Shown here: positions 16,287 to 23,968 of the stretch, in pieces
Numbering within the stretch: the stretch's first letter is position 1
Layout: each line of letters starts with the position of its first letter
From: Rothia amarae
GTDB taxonomy: Bacteria; Actinomycetota; Actinomycetes; Actinomycetales; Micrococcaceae
DNA length: 64,000 nt
Assembly: GCF_014705945.2 (NCBI RefSeq)
Contig: NZ_CP062957.1
Location: 1-64,000 of the forward strand
Direction: 5' to 3'
Notes under the pieces: model-generated
Told to the model about the DNA's origin: nothing
Databases searched by the model: none
Seen by the model: the letters and a program-made list of their open reading frames with translations, nothing else
Position numbers and translations under genes: made by a program

Positions 16287-17228
16287 ATGGGCGCAGGACA
16301 CAATCACGGCCCCGCAGCCAGCGAGACCGGGCACCCTGGAGATTTCCGCAAGAAACTCTGGATCGCATTCTCGATCAACGCGACGATCGTCGTCGCCCAG
16401 GCCATCGGCTCGGTCATCACCGGCAGCCTCGCACTGCTAACCGACACCGCCCATGCCATCACCGATGCCGTCGGCCTACTGGTCGCACTGATCGCCGGGA
16501 CGCTGATGCTCAAGCCCGCCAACTCCAAGCGCACCTGGGGGTTCCGACGTATCGAGGTGATCGCAGCCCTCGGACAGTCGGCACTGCTGCTGGTGGTGGG
16601 CACGTACGCCGCCATCGAAGGAATCCGGCGACTGTTCGAGCCGCCGGAGGTGCCCGCAAGCGAACTGCTGATCTTCGGCATCATCGGCCTGGTCGCGAAC
16701 ATCATCGCCATCACCATCCTCGCCTCCAGCCGCGGTTCGAACTTCAACATGCGTGCCGCGTTCCTCGAAGTCCTCAACGACGCCCTCGGCTCACTCGGAG
16801 TGATCATCGCGGCGATCGTGATCTCCACGACCGGGTTCATGCAGGCCGACGCCATCGCCGGACTGTTCATCGCCACCCTGATGGTGCCTCGCGCGTTCAA
16901 GCTGATGCGCGAGACCACCGGCGTCCTCATGGAGTTCACTCCTAAGGGCCTCGACCTCGACAAAGTCCGCTCACACATCCTCGAACTCGACCACGTCCAG
17001 GATGTTCATGATCTGCACGCCTCCACTGTGGCGACCGGCCTACCGACCCTGACCGCCCACGTCGTCGTCGACGACGAATGCTTCACCGACGGTCATGCCG
17101 CCCAGATGCTCCAAGAGATCAAAGACTGCGTCGCAGGACACTTCGAGGTCTCCGTCCATCACGCAACCTTCCAGATCGAGACCGAGCACATTGCCGAACA
17201 TGAACCGGAAGTCAGCAAGCACGACTGA
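16287..17228 (+). CDS. CDF-family divalent metal cation exporter
   Basis: A 313-aa cation diffusion facilitator. The N-terminus has a short His motif (GAGHNHG), followed by six membrane helices with the HxxxD metal site in LLTDTAHAITDAVG (helix 2) and the matching site in FLEVLNDALGSLG (helix 5). A cytoplasmic C-terminal domain ends with HHATFQIETEH. ATG 16287 lies 2 bp after the arsR stop, with GGAGAAG as RBS. It probably exports Zn, Cd or Co under the ArsR repressor; the metal cannot be fixed from sequence. Confidence 0.92.
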   Translation: MGAGHNHGPAASETGHPGDFRKKLWIAFSINATIVVAQAIGSVITGSLALLTDTAHAITDAVGLLVALIAGTLMLKPANSKRTWGFRRIEVIAALGQSALLLVVGTYAAIEGIRRLFEPPEVPASELLIFGIIGLVANIIAITILASSRGSNFNMRAAFLEVLNDALGSLGVIIAAIVISTTGFMQADAIAGLFIATLMVPRAFKLMRETTGVLMEFTPKGLDLDKVRSHILELDHVQDVHDLHASTVATGLPTLTAHVVVDDECFTDGHAAQMLQEIKDCVAGHFEVSVHHATFQIETEHIAEHEPEVSKHD

Positions 17229-17289
17229 ACGCAGCGCCCCCTCCCGGGCTCGTACCGGGCGGGGCGCTTCCGCATCACACAGGTAGGCA

Positions 17290-17306
17290 CTACCCCTATG
17301 GGGTAC
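17290..17306 (+). promoter_or_regulatory. CsoR-type operator before cueP
   Basis: CTACCCCTATGGGGTAC contains the perfect core TACCCC-TAT-GGGGTA at 17291-17305. It overlaps a TACTAT -10-like hexamer at 17304-17309, about 43 bp upstream of the cueP start. Confidence 0.85.
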
Positions 17307-17348
17307 TATGGCCAATTGGCACCACGGGCAGGCACGAGAAGGAATCCC

Positions 17349-17963
17349 ATGAAAAACCTCAGGTCATTGCCGAAGTACGGCGGGAAGAAAACCGCTGCAA
17401 CCACCGTCGTGATCGGCGCTTTCCTGCTCACCGGATGCGCGGCCGCCAACGACTCACCCTCAGCCACCTCGGCCAGCGGAGCCGAGATTCTTGTCGAGAA
17501 TGGTCTCGAAGGCCTCGACGTGCGGGAGCTGGTCGAAACGCTCGATGCGATCCCGCTGGACGATCGCACGGAGACCTTGACCACGTCGATCACTGCGGAG
17601 ATGGTCACGCTCACTGATCAGCACGAGCACGCGACAGAGGTGCGGTTGCCCAGTGACGAGATCTACGTATCCGTTGCCCCGTATCGGTCGCAGACCCATG
17701 ATTGCTACTACCACAGCCCGACCGGATGCCTGGGCGAGCTGCGCAACGCAGACGTGGCCGTAACGGTGACGGATGCGACGACCGGCGAGACGATCGTCGA
17801 CGAGGAGTTGAGAACCCTCGACAACGGCTTCGTCGGGATCTGGCTGCCCCGAGGCATCGAGACATCGATCTCGATCACCCACGACGGCCAGACCGTCACC
17901 TCCGAACTTTCGACCGTCGGCGACGATGCGCAAACCTGCCTGACCACGATGCGACTGGTCTAA
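17349..17963 (+). CDS. cueP: CueP-type extracytoplasmic copper-binding lipoprotein
   Basis: A 204-aa lipoprotein with lipobox LLTGC (Cys30). The CueP signature HDCYYHSPTGCLGE lies near residue 120, giving the Cys-His-Cys ligands of the family, and a third Cys lies near the C-terminus (QTCLTT). CueP in Salmonella is the periplasmic copper store that loads SodCII. A lipid-anchored version in a Gram-positive organism would act outside the membrane. ATG 17349 fits the signal peptide, with AGAAGGAA as RBS. Its own CsoR operator lies upstream. Confidence 0.85.
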   Translation: MKNLRSLPKYGGKKTAATTVVIGAFLLTGCAAANDSPSATSASGAEILVENGLEGLDVRELVETLDAIPLDDRTETLTTSITAEMVTLTDQHEHATEVRLPSDEIYVSVAPYRSQTHDCYYHSPTGCLGELRNADVAVTVTDATTGETIVDEELRTLDNGFVGIWLPRGIETSISITHDGQTVTSELSTVGDDAQTCLTTMRLV

Positions 17964-17979
17964 AACTAGCACCACGGGA

Positions 17980-17996
17980 ATACCCCCACCGGGTAG
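17980..17996 (+). promoter_or_regulatory. CsoR-type operator before trxA
   Basis: ATACCCCCACCGGGTAG matches TACCCC-N3-GGGGTA with one mismatch and lies 62 bp before the thioredoxin start. Placing thioredoxin under the same operator type as the copper genes suggests copper-induced expression. Confidence 0.7.
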
Positions 17997-18057
17997 GGTG
18001 TTGTGATGTGCGCGCGGTCTATCGCACGCGACGTGTAATAGGAAGGAAAGCAGTCCC

Positions 18058-18381
18058 ATGAGCGAAGTCACCACCGTCGACACCCAGGCCTTCGAAGAGG
18101 TTGTGCTCCAGAGCGAGGTCCCCGTTCTCGTGGACTTCTGGGCAGCCTGGTGCGGCCCGTGCCGTGCGATCGCGCCGGTCCTGGACCAGATTGCAGCTGA
18201 GCAGGATGGAAAGCTCCTCATCGCCAAGCTCAATGTCGACGAGAACCCCGACATCGCCTCACGCTACAACATCAGTTCGATCCCTGTGATGAAGGTCTTC
18301 GACAAGGGTGAAATCGTGCGCGAGATCATTGGGGCGATGCCGAAGCCGCAGATCGAGCAACGCCTCGAAGGCATTATCTGA
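18058..18381 (+). CDS. trxA: thioredoxin
   Basis: A 107-aa thioredoxin with the active site WCGPC at residues 31-35, the cis-proline loop SIPVMKVF near 76 and the usual length. RBS AGGAAGG precedes ATG 18058. It is the last gene of the G+C-rich island. No thioredoxin reductase is encoded in the window, so it would use the host enzyme or another reductase. Its role is probably repair of copper-oxidised thiols. Confidence 0.93.
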   Translation: MSEVTTVDTQAFEEVVLQSEVPVLVDFWAAWCGPCRAIAPVLDQIAAEQDGKLLIAKLNVDENPDIASRYNISSIPVMKVFDKGEIVREIIGAMPKPQIEQRLEGII

Positions 18382-18446
18382 GGCTCGGCCGTCGAACCGT
18401 TCCCGAACTCCGCCGACCGTTGCGCGGCAGTTGATGGTCGCCCGAC

Positions 18447-18641
18447 TCAGCGTGATTGCATACGTAATGCAAGACTGCGCAGTGCAACGAGCGCTTGAAG
18501 TGGCAGGACCCCGTTACCGAAGGCGGTCTTCTGCTGATTTGCAGTCAGTCCGCCCATCGTGTCGGTAATCCATCTGACTGGCAGATCCATAAGCCATTCC
18601 ACGAACTCCGGCGACGGGCGTGGCCCTCTGTCCTCGTTCAT
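18447..18641 (-). pseudogene. C-terminal fragment of a phage-type DNA methyltransferase
   Basis: The 64 codons from ATG 18641 read PSPEFVEWLMDLPVRWITD and, further on, AFGNGVLPLQALVAL. This is the characteristic C-terminal end of phage/mobile-element DNA cytosine methyltransferases (family form EFVEWMMGLP…LGNGVVP.QA). The catalytic part is absent. The fragment lies exactly between the G+C-rich copper island and the second rep gene, marking the island's right junction as the scar of an older element. Confidence 0.65.
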
Positions 18642-18701
18642 ATACACCAAATACACGGTTTGCAAGAAATTAAGCAGTGTCACCAGAAAAGGGATTCTTC
18701 C

Positions 18702-19652
18702 ATGGCACTGCCACCAGAAAAAATTGCTCAGCTTCAAGCAGCCCAAAAGACTGCCCAAGACCGAGAAGTTAATCAAGCAAAAGAACTTATAAACGCCCAA
18801 GACATTGGCTACACATCCAAACTCTTCGTCCAAGCATTATTTCCATACCGCAAGACCGACGAAGAAAAACGAGTCATAGAGACAGCACAAGGCCGAATCG
18901 TTGTCTACGCCGATGGAGGATTGCCCTACGGCAAATATCCCCGACTAATCATGGCCTACATCGTCACCCGTGCCGTGGAAAACGCAGGAAAGCTCAAAGC
19001 AGGCAAAATAGACCTTGAGCAAGCAGTCCGCATCCCTCTCGGACACTCCATGAACCACTTCCTCCAAGCCATCGGAGTAACTGGACGCGGCACAGGTGGC
19101 GCAACAGGGAACTTGGCCAATATCCGCGAGCAATTATTGCGCCTGGCTGATGCTCGCGTGACCGTCAAAGAGGACGATGGCGTACGCGCACGTGGTAAAC
19201 ACACTCAAATTATGGATGAATGGGACTTATGGTTTGATGCACGCGACCCTAATCAGGGAAGCTTCATCGAGTCCTACATCAAACTCACGCCACAATTTTT
19301 CCAGCACATTGTCGAAGCCCCCATCCCTATCGACCTTGCTGTACTACGCCAGCTCACCAAGCCACGGTCAATGGACATTTATATCTGGCTAACGGTCAAG
19401 CAGTTTTGGCTTAGCAAAAACAACCGAGACTCCTACCTTTTTACCTGGGACATGATGGCACAAAGCTTCGCCACCAAAGAGCTAGTATCAGGGCAAGACT
19501 GGGTGAACTTCCGCAACGAAATCAAGAAAGCCATCCACGATGTTCAGGCGATATGGCGTAATTGTGGAATAAAAGCCGACCTCGATGGAGTCACCGTCAC
19601 TAAGACATCTCCCTCAGTTGAGAAAAAACCGCCACGTCCGCAGCTGGATTAA
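18702..19652 (+). CDS. repA: second plasmid replication protein (RepA_C type)
   Basis: A 316-aa protein from ATG 18702 (weak RBS GGGATTC). It resembles plasmid-encoded RepA of the RepA_C family: FVQALFPYRKTDEEKR, the central PYGKYPRLIMAYIVTRAV, and LTPQFFQHI..APIPIDL..L..LTKPRSMDIYIWLTVK. A frame open further upstream to 18495 would run into the methyltransferase scar and is not used. It is unrelated to the replicase-type Rep at 1019. A terminator and an origin-like region follow. Confidence 0.85.
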   Translation: MALPPEKIAQLQAAQKTAQDREVNQAKELINAQDIGYTSKLFVQALFPYRKTDEEKRVIETAQGRIVVYADGGLPYGKYPRLIMAYIVTRAVENAGKLKAGKIDLEQAVRIPLGHSMNHFLQAIGVTGRGTGGATGNLANIREQLLRLADARVTVKEDDGVRARGKHTQIMDEWDLWFDARDPNQGSFIESYIKLTPQFFQHIVEAPIPIDLAVLRQLTKPRSMDIYIWLTVKQFWLSKNNRDSYLFTWDMMAQSFATKELVSGQDWVNFRNEIKKAIHDVQAIWRNCGIKADLDGVTVTKTSPSVEKKPPRPQLD

Positions 19653-19668
19653 TACTCATCAACGAGTG

Positions 19669-19694
19669 AGCGCCCCCTTGTGGGCGCTTTCTTT
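19669..19694 (+). terminator. terminator of the second rep gene
   Basis: Stem AGCGCCC/GGGCGCT (19669-19675 with 19682-19688), followed by the T-rich TTCTTTAT, 16 bp after the rep stop: a good intrinsic terminator. Confidence 0.75.
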
Positions 19695-19699
19695 ATGCC

Positions 19700-19870
19700 C
19701 TGGTCAGGCTGCGCATATTTACCAATACGGCTGCGCATATTTACCAATATCCAAGCAGTTATCCACAGGGCTTGAACTGGGATTTTATCTATTTCCCCTG
19801 GTCGCTTATAACTATAAACTGTAGAACTATATCCAGCAGGGGTAAACCAACCAGTCAACGCTAACGCTAA
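19700..19870. other. candidate origin (oriV-2) of the RepA_C replicon
   Basis: Two 21-bp direct repeats, GGCTGCGCATATTTACCAAT-A, start at 19707 and 19729 (22-bp period). A perfect DnaA box, TTATCCACA, lies at 19759-19767, followed by A+T-rich DNA (19785-19830). Iteron-like repeats, a DnaA box and an A+T-rich stretch downstream of rep form a classical origin layout. The repeats share GCGCA with the iterons at the left end, which may be chance. Confidence 0.6.
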
Positions 19871-19918
19871 CTAGTAAATAAGATTCCATCGTGGCTCACG
19901 CCCTCACTAACGTTCGGT

Positions 19919-20200
19919 TGTGCTGCCGCCCAAATCAAAGATTTGGTTGCCACCGAGACAACCTGGACTACTCACTGACCACAGCCTCCAGGACTACAGA
20001 TAACCAAAGAATCTTTAAAGAGAACTCTCACAAAGGAACCCCAATAATTTCATCCTTACTGTCAATGCTCACTGGAGTGGGCACGCCCTTGTTACTTTTG
20101 TCGAAGCTCCGCAGAATAGTTTGTAGACCGCTCCCTCCCCCCCCCGGACGGTCACTGTCACACTCAAGCCCTGCCTCTAGCCCCTCAGGCAGGGCTTGAG
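19919..20200. repeat. duplicated ~280-bp plasmid module, copy 2
   Basis: This is the counterpart of 2755-3034 in the same orientation. It includes the TGGTTG-loop element near 19942, the block around CTCCAGGACTACAGATAACC, and a right-end hairpin with the same core CCCTGCCT/AGGCAGGG (20163-20176 with 20187-20200). A run of nine C at 20137-20145 could be a length-variable or error-prone site. The 75-codon frame of copy 1 is interrupted here. Confidence 0.8.
20163..20200. terminator. hairpin terminator downstream of the small gene at 20205
   Basis: Perfect 14-bp stem (CTCAAGCCCTGCCT and its complement) with a 10-nt loop, starting 5 bp beyond the stop of the minus-strand gene. It is homologous to the hairpin at 2995-3034. 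Confidence 0.65.
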
Positions 20201-20204
20201 CGAT

Positions 20205-20441
20205 TTAGTGCTTCTTGAGTTGATTCAGCACGAATGCTTCGGCTTCTTCGGTGGCCTGTGTGGACGCTTCCAGCGCTGTAATAAGCGCACGTTGTTGTTG
20301 ACCATCGAGCCTGTCCCAATCTGCTCGCAGAGCACTGACAATACGTGCGATTGCCATCTCTCCACCACTGAGTGTGCCGTTGTTTGACCCTAACGACGGC
20401 ACACCAGCTTGGCGCAACAGCTCATCAATTGGGCGAGTCAT
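20205..20441 (-). CDS. small hypothetical plasmid protein
   Basis: A 78-aa protein from ATG 20441 (MTRPIDELLRQAGVPSLG…); an ATG six codons upstream at 20459 is possible. It is hydrophilic and probably mostly helical (EMAIARIVSALRADWDRLDGQQQRALITALEA split over two helices). The family is unknown to me. Its place behind a rep gene and before the duplicated hairpin mirrors the gene at 3183-3452, suggesting a plasmid-maintenance or copy-control role. That is inference. Confidence 0.55.
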   Translation of the reverse strand: MTRPIDELLRQAGVPSLGSNNGTLSGGEMAIARIVSALRADWDRLDGQQQRALITALEASTQATEEAEAFVLNQLKKH

Positions 20442-20510
20442 GACGTTATTGTTGCACACTGCTTCGACATAATCTCCTGGCTTTCGAACAAATGTCTAAT
20501 AGCCAGAATT

Positions 20511-22092
20511 TTAAAATAGATCGCCTGGAAAGTGTGGTTTCCGATCTTTATTTTCTGCTGGCCACTGCACCCCATGAAAGGCTAATTCGTCTTTAGTTAG
20601 TTGTTCGCCAGCAATGATTTGCTCCAGGAGTTCCTTCTGTTCAGCTTCGAGCTGAATTAAATGGGTAAGCGTAACTAGCAGTTCGTGAAACTGTCTTGAC
20701 CATTGTGTCGGCCAGCTTGTGGTGATGATGTCATCGAGTGGTGAGGACTTTCTGCCTTTAGGTTTTTTACGGCGATAACCTACCCAGGATTTGATTGTGG
20801 AGTTTCCACCCACTGTGTAGTTCCACACGGCTGGTGACACATTCGACCAGCTGCCCTTGCCTAGATAAATAGTTTGGGTTGTCTCGTCGTAGGTAACATC
20901 GTCCGGCATTCCAACACCAACGGCAGTGTCATAGGTTGGCAGCGGCAGCGTGCTTTCAACATCAAACAGACTCTTTGCGTTATTCGGTGCGTGCCCACGG
21001 TCGCCAAAAGTATGTAGCCAGATAATGAACTGACCAATTTCTACAGCCTTATCCCACAGCTCTACATCGACGGTAAGTGGCACACGATTGCCGCTATAAT
21101 GCAGTTCTTCATCAAATGCTTCTACATATCCAGGGTGGGCGGAAATACCTGCAATATAAGCAGTAAGTTTTTGTACCGTAATCTCTCTACCGAAGCGCTC
21201 CGATAATGCTGCTAGCAGCCCAGGAGCAACGTTAGGTTGACCATCAGGGTGCAACATAGGAAGCGCTCGCCCACCGTCGCTTCCTTTGAAGCTGTTCATA
21301 TCGGGGATCAAGCTAGAAAACATAAGGCCAGGGCCAGATTTGGGGTGACGCGAATGAAATTCAACTAGGAATACTTGTTCTGAAGAGCGTGCCGCCCATA
21401 GATCTGGCCTTGCCCTGTCCAGGACACGACTATCGGCAATGATGTACTGGCGGTCAAAAGACCTATACCCCACTTCAACGATTGTTGGGCGGCTTGGCCA
21501 CTCCACACTGACCAAGGGGTGTCCAGTGTCTTGTTCAGTATCTAAACCAGGTAAAGGAGATTTTGAAGCATCAATTTTTGTAGAGCTAGTTTCTTTGGAT
21601 AATTCTCGTTTTCTCTCCAGGCTTGTTTCTTGTATGAGTTCATCCCAACGCTGCTCTAGGATGGCGCGTTCTGGTGCGTACACCCAGGTTTTGTTTGGTT
21701 TAACCCCAGGCGCAGTCCATGGATACATATCGTTGAGCGCTGGGTAATGTCCCCATTGCTCATTAGTTTTAGGAGTAAATCCAGCGTCCCAACTATCACC
21801 AGTGTCTTGAAAACTGTCACTGTCGAGGTCAAGGTCCCTGAGTTCACTGAACTTTTCTTCCCGAGTGCCATGTAGGTCGATGTATTTAATCTCAGCTGGT
21901 TCGGCTTCGTCGTTTTCTTTATTGCGGATAAAAAGGCCGATACCTACGGGCGTTTCGATGTTAAATACGGCGTTTTTTGCAGGTGGTTGCATGCCTTCTG
22001 GGGTGAGATTAATAATCCAACCGCGTGAGGTATTACGGCGTATCCATTCGCGCATGCCTTTAAACCCAGGGCCGTTAAGATATCCGGTCGCT
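20511..22092 (-). pseudogene. C-terminal half of a type ISP restriction-modification enzyme
   Basis: About 527 codons of plus-like quality match the C-terminal part of type ISP (LlaBIII-like) enzymes. They include the target-recognition region with NGPGFKGMREWIRR and WIINLTPEG, the FNIETPVGIGLFIR segment, and the C-terminal block VSPAVWNYTVGG…IKSWVGYR, GRKSSPLDDI and the closing Gln/Glu helix. The nuclease, helicase and methyltransferase domains should precede, but the gene is cut at 22092 by an IS3-family element, with no continuation beyond the element. The open frame running on into the IS to 22229 is not natural. The enzyme cannot be active. Confidence 0.85.
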
Positions 22093-22142
22093 TGAAGTGT
22101 CCCAGGTTTTGTTCCGTTTGAGTAGATGGGAAAATCTGGAAT

Positions 22143-22461
22143 ATGCCAAGAAAATTTGACCAGGATGCGAAGGATCGTGTGGTCCGTCTTGTAGAGGACC
22201 GCATCTTGGCGGAAAATATGTCGATGCAAGCCGCGTGCCAGGCAGTAGCCCCAAAGCTGGGGGTGTCATGGCACACAGCCCGTCAATGGACTTTGGCAGG
22301 CCCGCCGTGCGGGAAACATCCCAGAACCCGTGCCTGAAGATCTGGCCGCCGAAAACGCGAGGCTTCGCCGTGAAAATCAAGAGCTACGCGACACCAATGA
22401 ACTTTTAAAGGCTGCCTCAGCTTTTTTCGCGTCGGAACCAGGTCCAAAACGTCGGAAATGA
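22143..22461 (+). pseudogene. IS3-family orfA, frameshifted
   Basis: Starts MPRKFDQDAKDRVVRLVEDR, the helix-turn-helix DNA-binding protein of IS3 elements. Around 22295 the frame shifts. The original frame stops at 22337, while the expected leucine-zipper end (ENARLRRENQELRDTNELLK) continues in another frame to the TGA at 22459-22461, which overlaps the orfB start. The single-base indel lies far from the usual slippage site, so it is a disabling mutation rather than programmed frameshifting. Confidence 0.8.
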
Positions 22462-23378
22462 TCCGGTTCATCGATGAATACCGGAATCGTTTCTCTGTCG
22501 AGTTCATCTGTAAGACGTTGAAAAATAACCGCGCTGGTGGGTTCATCACCTCGCGTGGGTATCGTCAGTCCAAGGCCCGTGGGGTAAGTGCTCGCCGCCT
22601 TCGTGATGCTGTGCTGGTTGAACGCATTAGTGCTATCCATCGGGATAATTACGGCATCTACGGTGTGCGGAAAATGTGGCATGCTCTTCATCGTGACGGA
22701 ATCGATATCGGTCGTGAACAAACCGCGCGGCTGATGCGTCTAGCCGGTGTATCAGGCAAAGGCAAAGGCCGCTCGCCTATGACCACTCGCACACCTCAAA
22801 GGCCGGATTTGCGCCCGGACTTGGTGGAGCGAGAATTCAAAGCCGAAGGCCCGAACAAGCTGTGGGTGGCTGATATTACCTACGTGCGCACGAAGAAAGG
22901 CTTTGTGTATGCCGCGTTTGTCACCGATGTTTACTCCCGACGGATCGTTGGGTGGGCGTTATCAGATTCCATGCGCACCGAAGCGTTGCCGCTGCAAGCT
23001 CTCAACCAGGCGATCGCGTCTGCTGAGGAAACAACAGGTCTCATTCATCATTCGGATCACGGCTCGCAGTATGTCAGCGTTGTCTACAACGAGCGTCTTG
23101 CCCAGCACGGGATTGCCGCTTCCACCGGAACTGTCGGGGATTCCTATGACAATGCGCTGGCGGAAAACGTTAATGGTTCCTACAAAAACGAGCTGATCCA
23201 TACTCGCAGGTGGGATGAGGTTGTCGAGGTGGAAATCGCGACGTTTGAGTGGGTGTCATGGTGGAACGAGACGAGGCTTCACCAAAGCTTGGGATACCGA
23301 ACCCCGGTCGAAGTGGAAACCGAATTTTGGGACCAGCACCCGCCGCAAGCAATAATAGAAATCAAGGCAAACGCCTAG
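22458..23378 (+). CDS. IS3-family transposase orfB (DDE integrase core)
   Basis: A 306-aa protein with the HTH_21 region (YGIYGVRKMWHAL) and the rve integrase core: first Asp in LWVADITYVRT, second in HHSDHGSQY, Glu in DNALAENVNGSYKNEL. The C-terminal FEWVSWWNETRLHQSLGYRTPVE is typical. It is normally made as an OrfAB fusion by frameshifting near the ATGA overlap. With orfA broken, transposition would need another copy. Confidence 0.93.
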   Translation: MIRFIDEYRNRFSVEFICKTLKNNRAGGFITSRGYRQSKARGVSARRLRDAVLVERISAIHRDNYGIYGVRKMWHALHRDGIDIGREQTARLMRLAGVSGKGKGRSPMTTRTPQRPDLRPDLVEREFKAEGPNKLWVADITYVRTKKGFVYAAFVTDVYSRRIVGWALSDSMRTEALPLQALNQAIASAEETTGLIHHSDHGSQYVSVVYNERLAQHGIAASTGTVGDSYDNALAENVNGSYKNELIHTRRWDEVVEVEIATFEWVSWWNETRLHQSLGYRTPVEVETEFWDQHPPQAIIEIKANA

Positions 23379-23400
23379 GAACAAAACCCGGGGCACTTCA

Positions 23401-23968
23401 TATTTAGACCTGTCGTTAACTATCCTTACAGGATAGTAAATGTTCACAGATCCTCTTCAAAGTTTCCATGTTGTTCTTGATGCTCTAACTCATTATGGCT
23501 TTTTGATGATGTTGTACCTCCTGTGTGTATATGCGTTCGGTGCTGAGACACCAAAGTAAATCCAGATCTCACGCAGAAGATAGGGATTCGGACGGCGATG
23601 AGGTTTAAGACTTGCTGAAACCAACAATCGCTAACGGATTAAACCTCGCTTCGGCAATAGAAAACTTTGAGCTTAATGAAGGCCTTGCCGCTGTATTTTC
23701 TACCTACCCGTCCTAAGGATTGAGCTTTATCCGATGAACATGGTTGACAAATGGAATGATCAGGGTTCTGAAAAGGAATAGGATGGCTTCTTAAGCGGTA
23801 AAAGATGAGTTTTGGCATAGCACTTACCAGACAAGATCCGATCAAAACCAAAGTGGTGAATCAGTTTTAAACCAAAATCAGCGGGAGCGCTCCTTACAGG
23901 TTCTCAACGCAGGGATTTCCGCATAGAGTTAGGGGAATATTGCATTATTTGAACTGTTAGGAACGTAA
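23401..23968. other. non-coding or degenerate region right of the IS3 element
   Basis: No gene can be supported. A CTATCCT/AGGATAG hairpin (3-nt loop) lies just outside the IS at about 23418-23434. The segment has scattered stops and low G+C. It does not continue the type ISP gene. A weak promoter for the gene at 23969 should lie near 23900-23960. Confidence 0.4.

Larger units (their letters stand above)
22093..23400 (+). mobile_element. IS3-family insertion sequence
   Basis: A 1308-bp element bounded by 23-bp terminal inverted repeats with two mismatches; the outer ends read TGAAGTGTCCCAGG (left) and TGAAGTGCCCCGGG (complement of right). The ends are TG…CA as in IS3-family elements. It holds orfA and orfB in the usual overlapping order. 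The 3-bp flanks differ (GCT left, TAT right), so no target duplication is visible, which fits an adjacent deletion after insertion. Confidence 0.92.

Noticed and set aside
20137-20145. Run of nine C
   Set aside because: Possibly a phase-variable tract, but it lies in non-coding DNA of the duplicated module and may be a length-calling artefact.
22143-22229. Extension of the type ISP fragment's frame into the IS3 element
   Set aside because: The frame is open by chance inside the IS. The family similarity begins only at 22092.
23639-23851. 70-codon minus-strand frame right of the IS3 element
   Set aside because: No RBS or recognisable motif, in a region with frequent stops; too weak to report as a gene.
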